Shown here: positions 1 through 8,609 of the stretch, piece after piece
How the letters are laid out: the number at the start of each line of letters is the position of its first letter
Numbering within the stretch: position 1 is the first letter of the stretch
Assembly (NCBI GenBank): GCA_022510955.1
Contig: JAFLSM010000026.1
Span: 1-32,741, forward strand
Direction: 5' to 3'
Source of the DNA: Ruminococcus sp.
GTDB lineage: Bacteria > Bacillota > Clostridia > Oscillospirales > Acutalibacteraceae
DNA length: 32,741 bases
The notes under the pieces: generated by a model
What the model was told of the DNA's origin: nothing
Databases searched by the model: none
What the model saw: only the letters and a program-made list of their open reading frames with translations
Made by a program: the position numbers and the translations under genes

Positions 1-321
1 CCTTTTTTTAATAAATGTAAAAAAGCAGACGAAATACTTCCATCTGACCCTAACTGCAAAGTACTTATTCATTTTAACCATAATGATGATACTTATTTTA
101 ATATAAGTGCTAAACGCAGCATAATTCCTTCTGACATAATGTTAAAGGAAATAGGTACTAACAGTTATATCGATAAAGATAAATATATATATATTCAATC
201 GGTTTATGCTTGCAAAAATCTTTCGGATGAAAACAGATTAAAGCAAATTGTTTATAAGGCCTCATATTCAGATATGGAACAGTTATTAACAGAACTAAAA
301 GAGCAGAGCATTAACGAATAA
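1..321 (+). CDS. Hypothetical protein, 3' part only (frame open to window edge)
   Basis: Frame 1 is open from base 1 (PFFNKCKKADEILPSDPNCKVLIHF...) to TAA at 319-321; the 139 start in the ORF track is probably internal. Confidence 0.5.
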   Translation, partial: PFFNKCKKADEILPSDPNCKVLIHFNHNDDTYFNISAKRSIIPSDIMLKEIGTNSYIDKDKYIYIQSVYACKNLSDENRLKQIVYKASYSDMEQLLTELKEQSINE

Positions 322-558
322 TTAAATACAGATTGAAGGGATAAACTATGACAGAATACTATATTAAAACTCCAACTTTTTTGTATCAAGTTTCCCTCAG
401 AGGAAGAGAAAGGAATTATTATGAATAAAATAGAAGATATTTTTAAACACCCAATAAAAAAAGACAACGGCTTTTATATTGGAACAAAATCAAAAGACTG
501 TAAAATTGATTTTTGTAATGAAGAAAAAATATGTAAAGAAAGGAATAAGGTTAATAAT

Positions 559-1326
559 ATGAAAGTGTTTTCATTATTTTTAGCTGCAATTATACTATTG
601 TTAGGAGCAAGTGGTTGTATAAATAAGCATGAATACAAAGAAGTGATTGAAAACGTCAAAAACTATGTCGGTGAAAATGCACAGTCAACCGCTGAGACTG
701 TAAAAAACAAACTTAGTCTAAAATATGGTTGTGATTTTGAGGTTGCAAAAGTTGGTGGAAGAATAGATACAAGTTCTACAACATTTTACCTTTACCCTGA
801 TTTTGATTCCTCTATGGTTTTCAAGACTGTTATTGATTCCAAAACAGAAGAGATTTCGGATGATTTTATCAGCAGAATCATTGCCACAAAAATCAACTCT
901 GAACTAAAGGATAACTTGAATAAGTACGGAATTTCGGGCGAGGCTTCGGCAATATTTATTAAACAAGATGACCGTGATGAGGATGATATAAATATTACTA
1001 AAGAAGAATATTTTGAAAAGTATGAAGTAAGCAGTGTGTTCTTTTATCTTGTTCTTAACTCACAAACATTAAATGACTCTTCGGCTGAAAATCTGATATC
1101 TGTATGCAATTCATTGGGAAGTAAGTATAACATTCAAGTTGCGATAAATGGAGTAACTGTTTCTTCAAAGTATAGCGAGTGTGCCGAGCAAATGAAATCA
1201 GAACCTGATGTAAGCGCTACATGGTTTGATGCGTTTGAGCCTGACTGTTCATACAGCTTTGCAGTGACAGACGGAAAAAGCAATATCAGCGTATACGAAC
1301 TAAAAAAAATTTTGGCAGGTGAATAA
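559..1326 (+). CDS. Predicted lipoprotein, unknown function
   Basis: ATG 559 with upstream purine-rich RBS; MKVFSLFLAAIILLLGASGC signal/lipobox. The 421 start is also RBS-preceded but would put 46 aa before the signal peptide. Confidence 0.6.
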   Translation: MKVFSLFLAAIILLLGASGCINKHEYKEVIENVKNYVGENAQSTAETVKNKLSLKYGCDFEVAKVGGRIDTSSTTFYLYPDFDSSMVFKTVIDSKTEEISDDFISRIIATKINSELKDNLNKYGISGEASAIFIKQDDRDEDDINITKEEYFEKYEVSSVFFYLVLNSQTLNDSSAENLISVCNSLGSKYNIQVAINGVTVSSKYSECAEQMKSEPDVSATWFDAFEPDCSYSFAVTDGKSNISVYELKKILAGE

Positions 1327-1634
1327 TGAGAATAAGTAATATTATTTCTAAAATCAAAAATAAATTCTTCAGAACACATAAACCATATATTATGATTGAT
1401 GAGTTCTATACCAAAATGCCTATAACAAAACCAAACCTTACAGATGAAGATAAAAAACATTTATTAAGTACTCATTATGGTGCAATTAATCCTAAAGTCA
1501 CAACAGTTACACAATCAAGCGATATGTTTGATAAATCTGATGCTTTTTGTAGATGCATAACAAATAATGACGTAGTATTTGGCACATTGGGTGAAGGTAA
1601 ATCAGTTGACCTCAAAGTTCAAAAATATAGATAG
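1326..1634 (+). CDS. Hypothetical protein, 102 aa
   Basis: Start overlaps the previous stop region (gtgaataatgag); same operon orientation. Confidence 0.5.
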   Translation: MRISNIISKIKNKFFRTHKPYIMIDEFYTKMPITKPNLTDEDKKHLLSTHYGAINPKVTTVTQSSDMFDKSDAFCRCITNNDVVFGTLGEGKSVDLKVQKYR

Positions 1635-1668
1635 AAACAATAGATAAGCAACATGTGGAGAGATTAAA

Positions 1669-2007
1669 ATGAAGAAAGTTATAAGTAATATAGCTTTATT
1701 TTTTGTTTTACTGATGTCTATTTGTGCATTGGTATTAGTCTTTGTTGAAGATGTTAATAATACTGATACCCTTCAAATAGGATATTCTACCATGGATGAA
1801 GAAACACTGGTACAAGAATTGATTAAGACGGTAATTAATAGTGGATATTATTTACGAGGAAATGACTTGTATCTAATGGGAGATATAGAATTTGGTGGAA
1901 ATATAAGAATTCCTGATGATTCTCATATATTTGTTACTACTTCAGATGGTAAAAAACATGCCTTGTCTGTTTCATCGGTAAAATATATATTAGAAACTTA
2001 TTCTTAA
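1669..2007 (+). CDS. Hypothetical protein with N-terminal TM segment
   Basis: GGAGAGATTAAA RBS before ATG; hydrophobic N-terminus ISNIALFFVLLMSICALVLVF. Confidence 0.55.
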   Translation: MKKVISNIALFFVLLMSICALVLVFVEDVNNTDTLQIGYSTMDEETLVQELIKTVINSGYYLRGNDLYLMGDIEFGGNIRIPDDSHIFVTTSDGKKHALSVSSVKYILETYS

Positions 2008-2051
2008 ACGTAAAATATTTTTCTTTCCTGCACCCACATACTAACTATCAA

Positions 2052-2080
2052 GTCGCATTAAATGCGGCTTTTTTTATTAT
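2052..2080 (+). terminator. Hairpin plus T-tract, copy 1 of leader cassette
   Basis: GTCGCAT-TAA-ATGCGGC-TTTTTTT; nearly identical to the copy at ~4610-4632. Confidence 0.6.
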
Positions 2081-2103
2081 CAAAATTCAAAGGAGGCAAA
2101 TTT

Positions 2104-2133
2104 ATGTATCGTAGCCGTGATAGACCAGCATAA
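2104..2133 (+). CDS. Micro-ORF MYRSRDRPA, leader cassette 1
   Basis: AAAGGAGG RBS, ATG, stop; similar peptides at 4661 and 8467, each followed by the GTCCC palindrome. Confidence 0.45.
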   Translation: MYRSRDRPA

Positions 2134-2180
2134 CGTCAATTATTACCTGTCCCTCCAGGGGACACTTAATTTAATTCCGC

Positions 2181-2209
2181 TTGACAACATATCACAAAAA
2201 CTATAAAAT
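2181..2209 (+). promoter_or_regulatory. Predicted sigma-A promoter for 2273 gene
   Basis: TTGACA (2181-2186), 17 bp, TAAAAT (2204-2209). Confidence 0.45.
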
Positions 2210-2272
2210 GTTAGTGAAGCATACTAACAATATTTTAAATATAATAACTAATGAATTAAGGAGGCAAAGGCT

Positions 2273-3325
2273 ATGAAAAAGAAATTTTTATCAATTATTT
2301 TATCGGCAGTGATTATAGGAACAGCAGGATTTACTATAACAGGCTGCGGAGGAGATAATGCTGAAACAGCAACTCAAGACACAGCAGTATTTGCAACACA
2401 AGACAAAACAGAAGCTACAAGCGAGTTGCAAACAATCTCTGTTAAAACTGTCGAAGAAACTACGGTCGAAACAATAGTCGAAATGACTACATCAGCAAGC
2501 AATAAAATAGAAGATAAAGCAGAAAAAGAATCTTCAAGTTCCGCTTTAAACACAGCAAACAACAATTCTTCAGGTAAAGCAAACTCAACTCCTTCATCAA
2601 ATAAGTCAGTAAATAGGGATATTGCAGTAAGCTCCGTGAGTTTTTCAAACTCGTCAGTATCTGTAACTGTCGGTAGTAGTACAAATGTAACTGTGAATAT
2701 CAATCCGAGCAATGCCACAAATACAAACTTTGATTGGTTTACAAACAACGGTAATGCAAGTGTAAGTTGTAACGGCGCCACTTTTACAATTTACGGTAAC
2801 AACGCAGGCAATTGTAATCTGACCGTAACTGCTAATAATGGAAAAACTGCAACCTGCACTATTAATGTAAAAGCAAAACCAAGTTCAAATACGAATACAA
2901 ACAGCGGTTCAAATAATAACTCCCATAGCAATTCAGGAAATAATAAGCCGGCAAATAACAATAGTAATAATACTATTACTGATGATACACCGCTTCCGTA
3001 TGCAGAGTATTTCTTTAATGATAAAACACAGAATGAAATTTGCCAATATGTTATTGAATATTTTAAAAATAAGGGAATGACATATAACCCGAAGATAAAT
3101 ATCAATAACGCTGGTTGGTTTCTTTTAGATCCCAGTTCTGTTAGGTACGATAACAAATCGTTGAATCAAGAAAAGTACGAAATAGCAGAATATTTTGACG
3201 AACAATGGCAAGGATTTTTGTATTCAAATGATTGGCCTCTTGAATACAGCAGTGCAGATCATTTTAATTGCTATGCGGTAAGAGATAACAATGGTGAATA
3301 TACAATTTATTTTTGTCATTGCTAA
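2273..3325 (+). CDS. Lipoprotein with Ser/Thr-rich linker and bacterial Ig-like (BIG2-type) domain
   Basis: AAGGAGGC RBS; lipobox FTITGC; VSFSNSSVSVTVGSSTNVTVNINPSNAT...CTINVKAK Ig-like pattern. Confidence 0.75.
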   Translation: MKKKFLSIILSAVIIGTAGFTITGCGGDNAETATQDTAVFATQDKTEATSELQTISVKTVEETTVETIVEMTTSASNKIEDKAEKESSSSALNTANNNSSGKANSTPSSNKSVNRDIAVSSVSFSNSSVSVTVGSSTNVTVNINPSNATNTNFDWFTNNGNASVSCNGATFTIYGNNAGNCNLTVTANNGKTATCTINVKAKPSSNTNTNSGSNNNSHSNSGNNKPANNNSNNTITDDTPLPYAEYFFNDKTQNEICQYVIEYFKNKGMTYNPKININNAGWFLLDPSSVRYDNKSLNQEKYEIAEYFDEQWQGFLYSNDWPLEYSSADHFNCYAVRDNNGEYTIYFCHC

Positions 3326-3349
3326 AATAAATTAATAATAATATACTCA

Positions 3350-3379
3350 AAACGGCAGAGCGTAAAAACTCTGCCGTTT
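3350..3379. terminator. Bidirectional terminator between convergent genes
   Basis: AAACGGCAGAG...CTCTGCCGTTT, 11-bp stem. Confidence 0.75.
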
Positions 3380-3417
3380 ATTGCACCTACAATAGTGATC
3401 TATGTATTATTCAAATA

Positions 3418-4497
3418 TTATTTTATACCTCCTAATTTTAACAGAAATTTTATGAACTTGTGCTTTTCGATAGAATTTTTGTAATTAATCAATTTTGAAT
3501 TTTCATGCTGTAAACTCACTATTTTTGAACTTTGAAAATTATTAACAATAAGCAACTGATTGTATTTATCATTTAAAGAAGAATTATTATATATCTTAAT
3601 ACTGTCATTCTCTTTTTCTAAGGTTTTAATTTTTTCAGCTTGGGCTTTATTACTCTTTATCAAATGTTCGTTATTATTTTTAAGTTCATTACTATCATTT
3701 TCCAATGCCTTAATTCTGTCAAACTGACTTTTATTAATTTTAAGTAAAAGTTCGTTATGTTTTTTTAATTCATTATTTTCTGTTTTAAGCTTTTCAATCA
3801 TAGAATAATAATCCTCCAATTCAGGATCTGATAGTAACTTTCCATATATTTTTTCTGATAACTTTTCTTTAATAAAATTTTTCTGATTTATCAGTTCTTC
3901 TTCTGAACTTGTATATTCATTCATCTTCAGTTTTTCGCTTATAGTATGTTCAAAAACCGGAAGTCCCTCAACATAGCAATCTCTTACTTTCTCTTTTTCA
4001 ATAGCGTGAGTATATTGTATTTCTAATAACAATTTACCATTCCATCTATATAAATATTCTTCCGGCACAGATTTATAAAAACATATGTAGACATCTGCAG
4101 AGTAATTATTTCCATTTGCTGTAAAATCGTATTCAATGTCACTATATGAAACATATAACTTAATTTGTTTATTATTAATAACTAAATTCAATATGTAGAG
4201 TTCTTTTATTATTTCCTTATATGTACTGTGATTAATAGATTCTGATCTTCCCCTATCATTAATATTACCACGATATTTAAAAAAACTTTTACCATATGGA
4301 TGTTTTTTAGTTAAAGTCATCGGTATTTTATTTACTCTGTGGGTGCTATACAATCTTCCTTTAAAAAATTTTTTATAATAATCTTCAAATTTAATATACT
4401 TTTCTTCTTTTATGTATGCTTTATATGAATTATAGATATACCAAATATTTATTTTTTTATAACCATCTTTAATTTTATAATCTGCAAATAGTTTCAT
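3418..4497 (-). CDS. Putative CoiA-like/PD-(D/E)XK nuclease with C-terminal coiled coil
   Basis: SADVYICF...GKLLLEIQYTHAIEKEKVRDCYVEGLPVFEHTI resembles the CoiA-type D...ExQ core; long heptad-like C-terminus. Confidence 0.45.
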   Translation of the reverse strand: MKLFADYKIKDGYKKINIWYIYNSYKAYIKEEKYIKFEDYYKKFFKGRLYSTHRVNKIPMTLTKKHPYGKSFFKYRGNINDRGRSESINHSTYKEIIKELYILNLVINNKQIKLYVSYSDIEYDFTANGNNYSADVYICFYKSVPEEYLYRWNGKLLLEIQYTHAIEKEKVRDCYVEGLPVFEHTISEKLKMNEYTSSEEELINQKNFIKEKLSEKIYGKLLSDPELEDYYSMIEKLKTENNELKKHNELLLKINKSQFDRIKALENDSNELKNNNEHLIKSNKAQAEKIKTLEKENDSIKIYNNSSLNDKYNQLLIVNNFQSSKIVSLQHENSKLINYKNSIEKHKFIKFLLKLGGIK

Positions 4498-4609
4498 TTT
4501 TACACCTATAATATTTTTGTTTGATTATATCACAAAACGCTGCTAATTATCAATAATAAAATATATTTTTCAAACATTAAGTTGTTACTTGACACTCTTT
4601 TTAACTAGG

Positions 4610-4633
4610 TCGCATTAAATGCGGCTTTTTTTA
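4610..4633 (+). terminator. Hairpin plus T-tract, copy 2 of leader cassette
   Basis: GGTCGCATTAAATGCGGCTTTTTTTATTATC; same as copy at ~2052. Confidence 0.6.
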
Positions 4634-4660
4634 TTATCAAAAATTAAAGGAGGTACGTTT

Positions 4661-4699
4661 ATGTATCATAGTCGTGACAGACCAACAGAATATTATTAA
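4661..4699 (+). CDS. Micro-ORF MYHSRDRPTEYY, leader cassette 2
   Basis: AAAGGAGG RBS then ATG; stop 6 nt before palindrome at 4705. Confidence 0.45.
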   Translation: MYHSRDRPTEYY

Positions 4700-4751
4700 T
4701 CAACTGTCCCTCCGAGGGACACTTTTTATTAAATTGAAAAGGAGCAAAAAA

Positions 4752-7700
4752 TTGAAATCTAAACTATTCAAAAGAATTACTGCAATGGGAATGACTGTTG
4801 CAAGTATTTTTACAATGTTTTCCGCAACAATATCTGTTTCAGCCGCCGAAATTAATTCAGAAACAGTATCTGCAATTACTGACAATTCAGATGAAGTTGA
4901 CTTATCTGAATTTGGTGCTGTAATTACTGATGATGATATGGGATATATCGTTTCAAGTAATGGTCTTATTACAAAATCAACACTTGAAAAACAGTTATCA
5001 GAACAGAGCAGCAGAGCGGTTGGAGCAGGATCAAAAGTAACAATTCATTATTGTTATGATACAGCTGGTAATCCAATCAAAGCAATAAAAAATATAATGA
5101 CGCATCACACGGGAGAAATACAGTGCCGTTTTGTAATTAACAGCACAGGTGAAAATGCCTACTGTATTCAGCCTGGTACAATGCTTAATGAGTATTCAAC
5201 TGTAACAGAAAATGCTTCTGATGCGTGGAAAAACTTAACTAAAGGACAGCAAGAAGCAATAAATGTCGCTTTATGCTATGGTGCAAACGGAAATGCAAGT
5301 GTAATCACAAACGGAACTACAATTAACAGCGACCAGTTGTATGTAGCAACACAGCTGATTATTTGGGAAATCGTTAAGGGTGAACGCTCAGCAGTAGCTC
5401 CATATAGCTTAAAGAATGGAAAAAGCGGTTATCTTTCAATGTATTGCGACGGTTCAAAAAATCCTAATATTGAAAAAGCATATCACCGTATAGTTTCTGC
5501 AATGTCAACTTATGCTAAAATACCAACATTCTCAAATAGAAATAAGGCTAATATCCCTACTTATACCATTAACTGCTCATACAACCAGACCTCAAAAGTG
5601 TGGACATATGGAAGTGCAACTCTTACCGATAACAATAAAGTGTTAAGCCAATTTAAAAATATGGCAGGTACTTTTACCGTTAATACAGGTAGTTATCAAG
5701 TAACTGTAAAAGCAGTTGTTGAAGGCAATCAGCTTAAACTGACAACAAGCAACGGAAAGTTATCAAGTGCAAAAGCAACCAGCGCATTACTTAGCGCAGA
5801 TAAAACAGGTATTCCAAAATCAAAGCAAGGTTCATTAATTGCTTACGGCTCAAGCTATGTTCAGGATACCGTTACAGGAGGTCACATAGACCCACCTTCT
5901 GCGTATCTAAACGTTAAGGTTAATGTCGATACAACAGGCAAGCTCAACAGAGATGGACGCATACGCAAAGTAATACAGACTGAAAATGAATTTGACGATA
6001 ATAGTATTGACGAAGACGAAGGTTCATTTTCAACTGCCGAAAATTTGTCAGGCTGGTATTTTGAAGTAGAAGCACCAACAAAATTCAAAGAAACATATGG
6101 TGTAAGTAAATTTGTTCTCGGTCCGACTGATGAGTTAGGTTATACAGAATATTTATCTGAATATATTACAAAGCATTTCGGCTCAAAAGCAACAGAAATC
6201 GTACCGTTTGGTGATTATTACTTTAAGGAACTCGGCAAAAAGAACAGTTTGGGAATTTACTATATTCCCGGTCAATATGATAAGTCATATATCACTGATT
6301 CAACTGGTTGTATAAGATTCAGCGATAATGACAATACAAAATACAGTCTTTCTCAGGTTGGATATTTTTACAACATAATCCGCATTCCGGTTCAAATATT
6401 TAAGCAGTGTGAGGATATGTCTGTTTTACCTACAGGCAAAGCCAACAGATATTATTTTGAACTTAAAAATAATAATACAGGTATAATCTATACAATCTGT
6501 ACAAATAACGAAAAGGGTCAGTGTCGTGTATATAGTTCATCTGATGGTACAACTGCAAGTAGTATTAACGGTACAATTACAGACGATAACGGTGTTCTTC
6601 GTGAGGTAATGTATCTGCCTGAAGGTGAATATACAATGCACGAATTAGGACAAGCAGATGAATCGTCAAGTACAGGATATTCAATTCCGTCAAGATATGA
6701 CACACCTGATGACATTACATTTTCAGTAAATGCCGAAGAGTGGAAGAAAGCTCAACAGTCAAATCCTGATTCACCGTATATTGCTATTACTCAGTATTTT
6801 ACAAACACTGTATCCTCATATATTGCATTGAAAAAATCAGACAGTGTTACAGGGAAAGCGGTTGCAAATGCTACCTATGGCATTTTCAGTGGAAACACCA
6901 CCGATGAAAACGGAGTTATACTTGATACTTTGTTAATTGACTATCTCACTACAGATAAGAACGGTTATGCACAGACCGAAAGCAAGTGGTCAAACGGAAC
7001 ATACTATTTACAAGAGCTTGTTGACGGCGTGCCAAGCGGTTATCTTTGGAACAGCAAGATTTATGAAGTGGTTATAGATGCACCAGAAACAAAGGGAGAA
7101 ACAATCCTTGTAGAAGCTGAAGATAAACCATGTAAGGGTAAAATTGAACTCACAAAAATTGATGAGGAGACTTCAAAGGTTCTTTCAGGTGCGGTTTACG
7201 GAATTTATAAGTACAACACCGTTGACAAAGACGGTAATCTTCTAAACGCCTTTAAGTTAGATACTCTGACAACAGACAGCAATGGTAAGGCAACTTCGAT
7301 AGAATTTGACAACGGTACATATTATATGCAGGAAATAACACCACCATCATGTTATGTTCGTGACAAGACTGTCTATCCTGTTATTATTAATGCTGACTCC
7401 GAAAACTTTGTAGTTAAGGTTACCCGTACTGATAAACCTACTTCAACAGAAATCAGCAAGACTGATATTACAGGTCAAAACGAGCTGCCCGGTGCAAAGC
7501 TCAAGGTAACAGACTGTAACGGCAAGGTTGTTGAGGAGTGGATTTCGGGTTCAACACCTCATATAATTAAAGGACTTCCGGCAGGTGAATACATCTTAAC
7601 TGAGGAAATAGCACCGGATGGATTTGTAACAGCAACATCTATTGAATTCACAGTCAAAGACGATGGTACTGTTAATAAGGTTGTGATGAAGGATGATACA

Positions 7701-8435
7701 ACCAAGTATGAATTTACCAAAGTTGATGAAAACAACAAGCTTATTAAGGGCGTTACTTTGCAAGTGCTTGACAGCACAAAAACAAAGGTAATTGAAGAAT
7801 GGATTACAGACGGCAAAACTAATCATCAGATTATTGGCAAGCTCGTTGTCGGAAACACTTATTACTTGCACGAGGTGAACGCTCCTAATCAGTTTCAAAT
7901 TGCAGCTGATATAAAATTCACTGTTAAAGATACGGCACAATTACAGACCGTTAAAATGATCGATAAGTTAAAAAAGGGTTCTGTTACTCTGTATAAGCAG
8001 GATGAAAACGGTGATGCACTTGCAGGCTCTGAATGGGCATTGTTTAAGGCTGACGGTACAGCTGTTCCGGTTATGCAGAATGGCAATGGAAGATATCTTG
8101 CATCATCAACAGGCAAAGTAATAGATCTTTCTACCGACACAAACGGCAAGCTTTTTGTAAATGAACTTGAACTTGGTGACTATTATTTTGTGGAAACAAA
8201 ATCACCAAAAGGTCGTATGCCATATGGTCAAAAGCTTAAGTTTACAATATCTGCTGAAAGTGAGGTTACTCTCTACCCTACTGTTACAGCAAAAAATGAT
8301 AAGGTTGTATTGTACGAAACTGGCTATCAAGGTAACAATACCATCTATTTTGCAGGTTTAACAGGACTTGTAATTTCACTTTCGGTAATTGCAATCTATA
8401 CGCTAAAAACAAAAAAGCAACACGACAGAAGATAA
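4752..8435 (+). CDS. Large cell-wall adhesin with thioester (TQXA) domain and multiple Cna-B/SpaA-type repeats
   Basis: TTG start with AAAAGGAG RBS (the 4674 GTG start would read through the palindrome); signal peptide; AYCIQPG and TQLIIWE thioester motifs; repeated YYLQE/YYMQE/YILTEE E-boxes; C-terminal LYETG-TM-KTKKQHDRR. Confidence 0.85.
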   Translation: MKSKLFKRITAMGMTVASIFTMFSATISVSAAEINSETVSAITDNSDEVDLSEFGAVITDDDMGYIVSSNGLITKSTLEKQLSEQSSRAVGAGSKVTIHYCYDTAGNPIKAIKNIMTHHTGEIQCRFVINSTGENAYCIQPGTMLNEYSTVTENASDAWKNLTKGQQEAINVALCYGANGNASVITNGTTINSDQLYVATQLIIWEIVKGERSAVAPYSLKNGKSGYLSMYCDGSKNPNIEKAYHRIVSAMSTYAKIPTFSNRNKANIPTYTINCSYNQTSKVWTYGSATLTDNNKVLSQFKNMAGTFTVNTGSYQVTVKAVVEGNQLKLTTSNGKLSSAKATSALLSADKTGIPKSKQGSLIAYGSSYVQDTVTGGHIDPPSAYLNVKVNVDTTGKLNRDGRIRKVIQTENEFDDNSIDEDEGSFSTAENLSGWYFEVEAPTKFKETYGVSKFVLGPTDELGYTEYLSEYITKHFGSKATEIVPFGDYYFKELGKKNSLGIYYIPGQYDKSYITDSTGCIRFSDNDNTKYSLSQVGYFYNIIRIPVQIFKQCEDMSVLPTGKANRYYFELKNNNTGIIYTICTNNEKGQCRVYSSSDGTTASSINGTITDDNGVLREVMYLPEGEYTMHELGQADESSSTGYSIPSRYDTPDDITFSVNAEEWKKAQQSNPDSPYIAITQYFTNTVSSYIALKKSDSVTGKAVANATYGIFSGNTTDENGVILDTLLIDYLTTDKNGYAQTESKWSNGTYYLQELVDGVPSGYLWNSKIYEVVIDAPETKGETILVEAEDKPCKGKIELTKIDEETSKVLSGAVYGIYKYNTVDKDGNLLNAFKLDTLTTDSNGKATSIEFDNGTYYMQEITPPSCYVRDKTVYPVIINADSENFVVKVTRTDKPTSTEISKTDITGQNELPGAKLKVTDCNGKVVEEWISGSTPHIIKGLPAGEYILTEEIAPDGFVTATSIEFTVKDDGTVNKVVMKDDTTKYEFTKVDENNKLIKGVTLQVLDSTKTKVIEEWITDGKTNHQIIGKLVVGNTYYLHEVNAPNQFQIAADIKFTVKDTAQLQTVKMIDKLKKGSVTLYKQDENGDALAGSEWALFKADGTAVPVMQNGNGRYLASSTGKVIDLSTDTNGKLFVNELELGDYYFVETKSPKGRMPYGQKLKFTISAESEVTLYPTVTAKNDKVVLYETGYQGNNTIYFAGLTGLVISLSVIAIYTLKTKKQHDRR

Positions 8436-8466
8436 TCTGTTGTGCTGCGTATTATTAGGAGGCCAT

Positions 8467-8526
8467 ATGACATATCATAACAGAGACAGACCAAAAGCAT
8501 TAATCATCAAAAGAACAAAACTATAA
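8467..8526 (+). CDS. Micro-ORF MTYHNRDRPKALIIKRTKL, leader cassette 3
   Basis: AGGAGG RBS; shares YHxxRDRP; stop just before palindrome at 8528. Confidence 0.4.
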   Translation: MTYHNRDRPKALIIKRTKL

Positions 8527-8551
8527 CTGTCCCTCGGAGGGACACATCACG

Positions 8552-8588
8552 AAAGCACAGCTGTTAAATTGAACGGTTGTGCTTTTTA
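8552..8588 (+). terminator. Terminator/attenuator hairpin upstream of pilin gene
   Basis: AAAGCACAGCTGTT-aaattg-AACGGTTGTGCTTT then T; 14-bp stem incl. GU pairs. Confidence 0.65.
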
Positions 8589-8609
8589 CATTTTAGGAGG
8601 TTTTTTATT

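Noticed and set aside
348-428. Fourth micro-ORF leader (MTEYYIKTPTFLYQVSLRGRERNYYE)
   Set aside because: Has an RBS and degenerate palindrome but lacks the RDRP motif and hairpin; kept only as a possible decayed relative.
2374-2781. Antisense ORFs over CDSs (e.g. 2374-2781, 7559-7816, 14320-14607, 18728-18976)
   Set aside because: Shadow ORFs opposite well-supported genes, without RBS or recognisable domains.
4674-4751. ORF-track GTG start of the large adhesin
   Set aside because: Would translate the palindrome and overlap the micro-ORF; TTG 4752 has an RBS and directly precedes the signal peptide.
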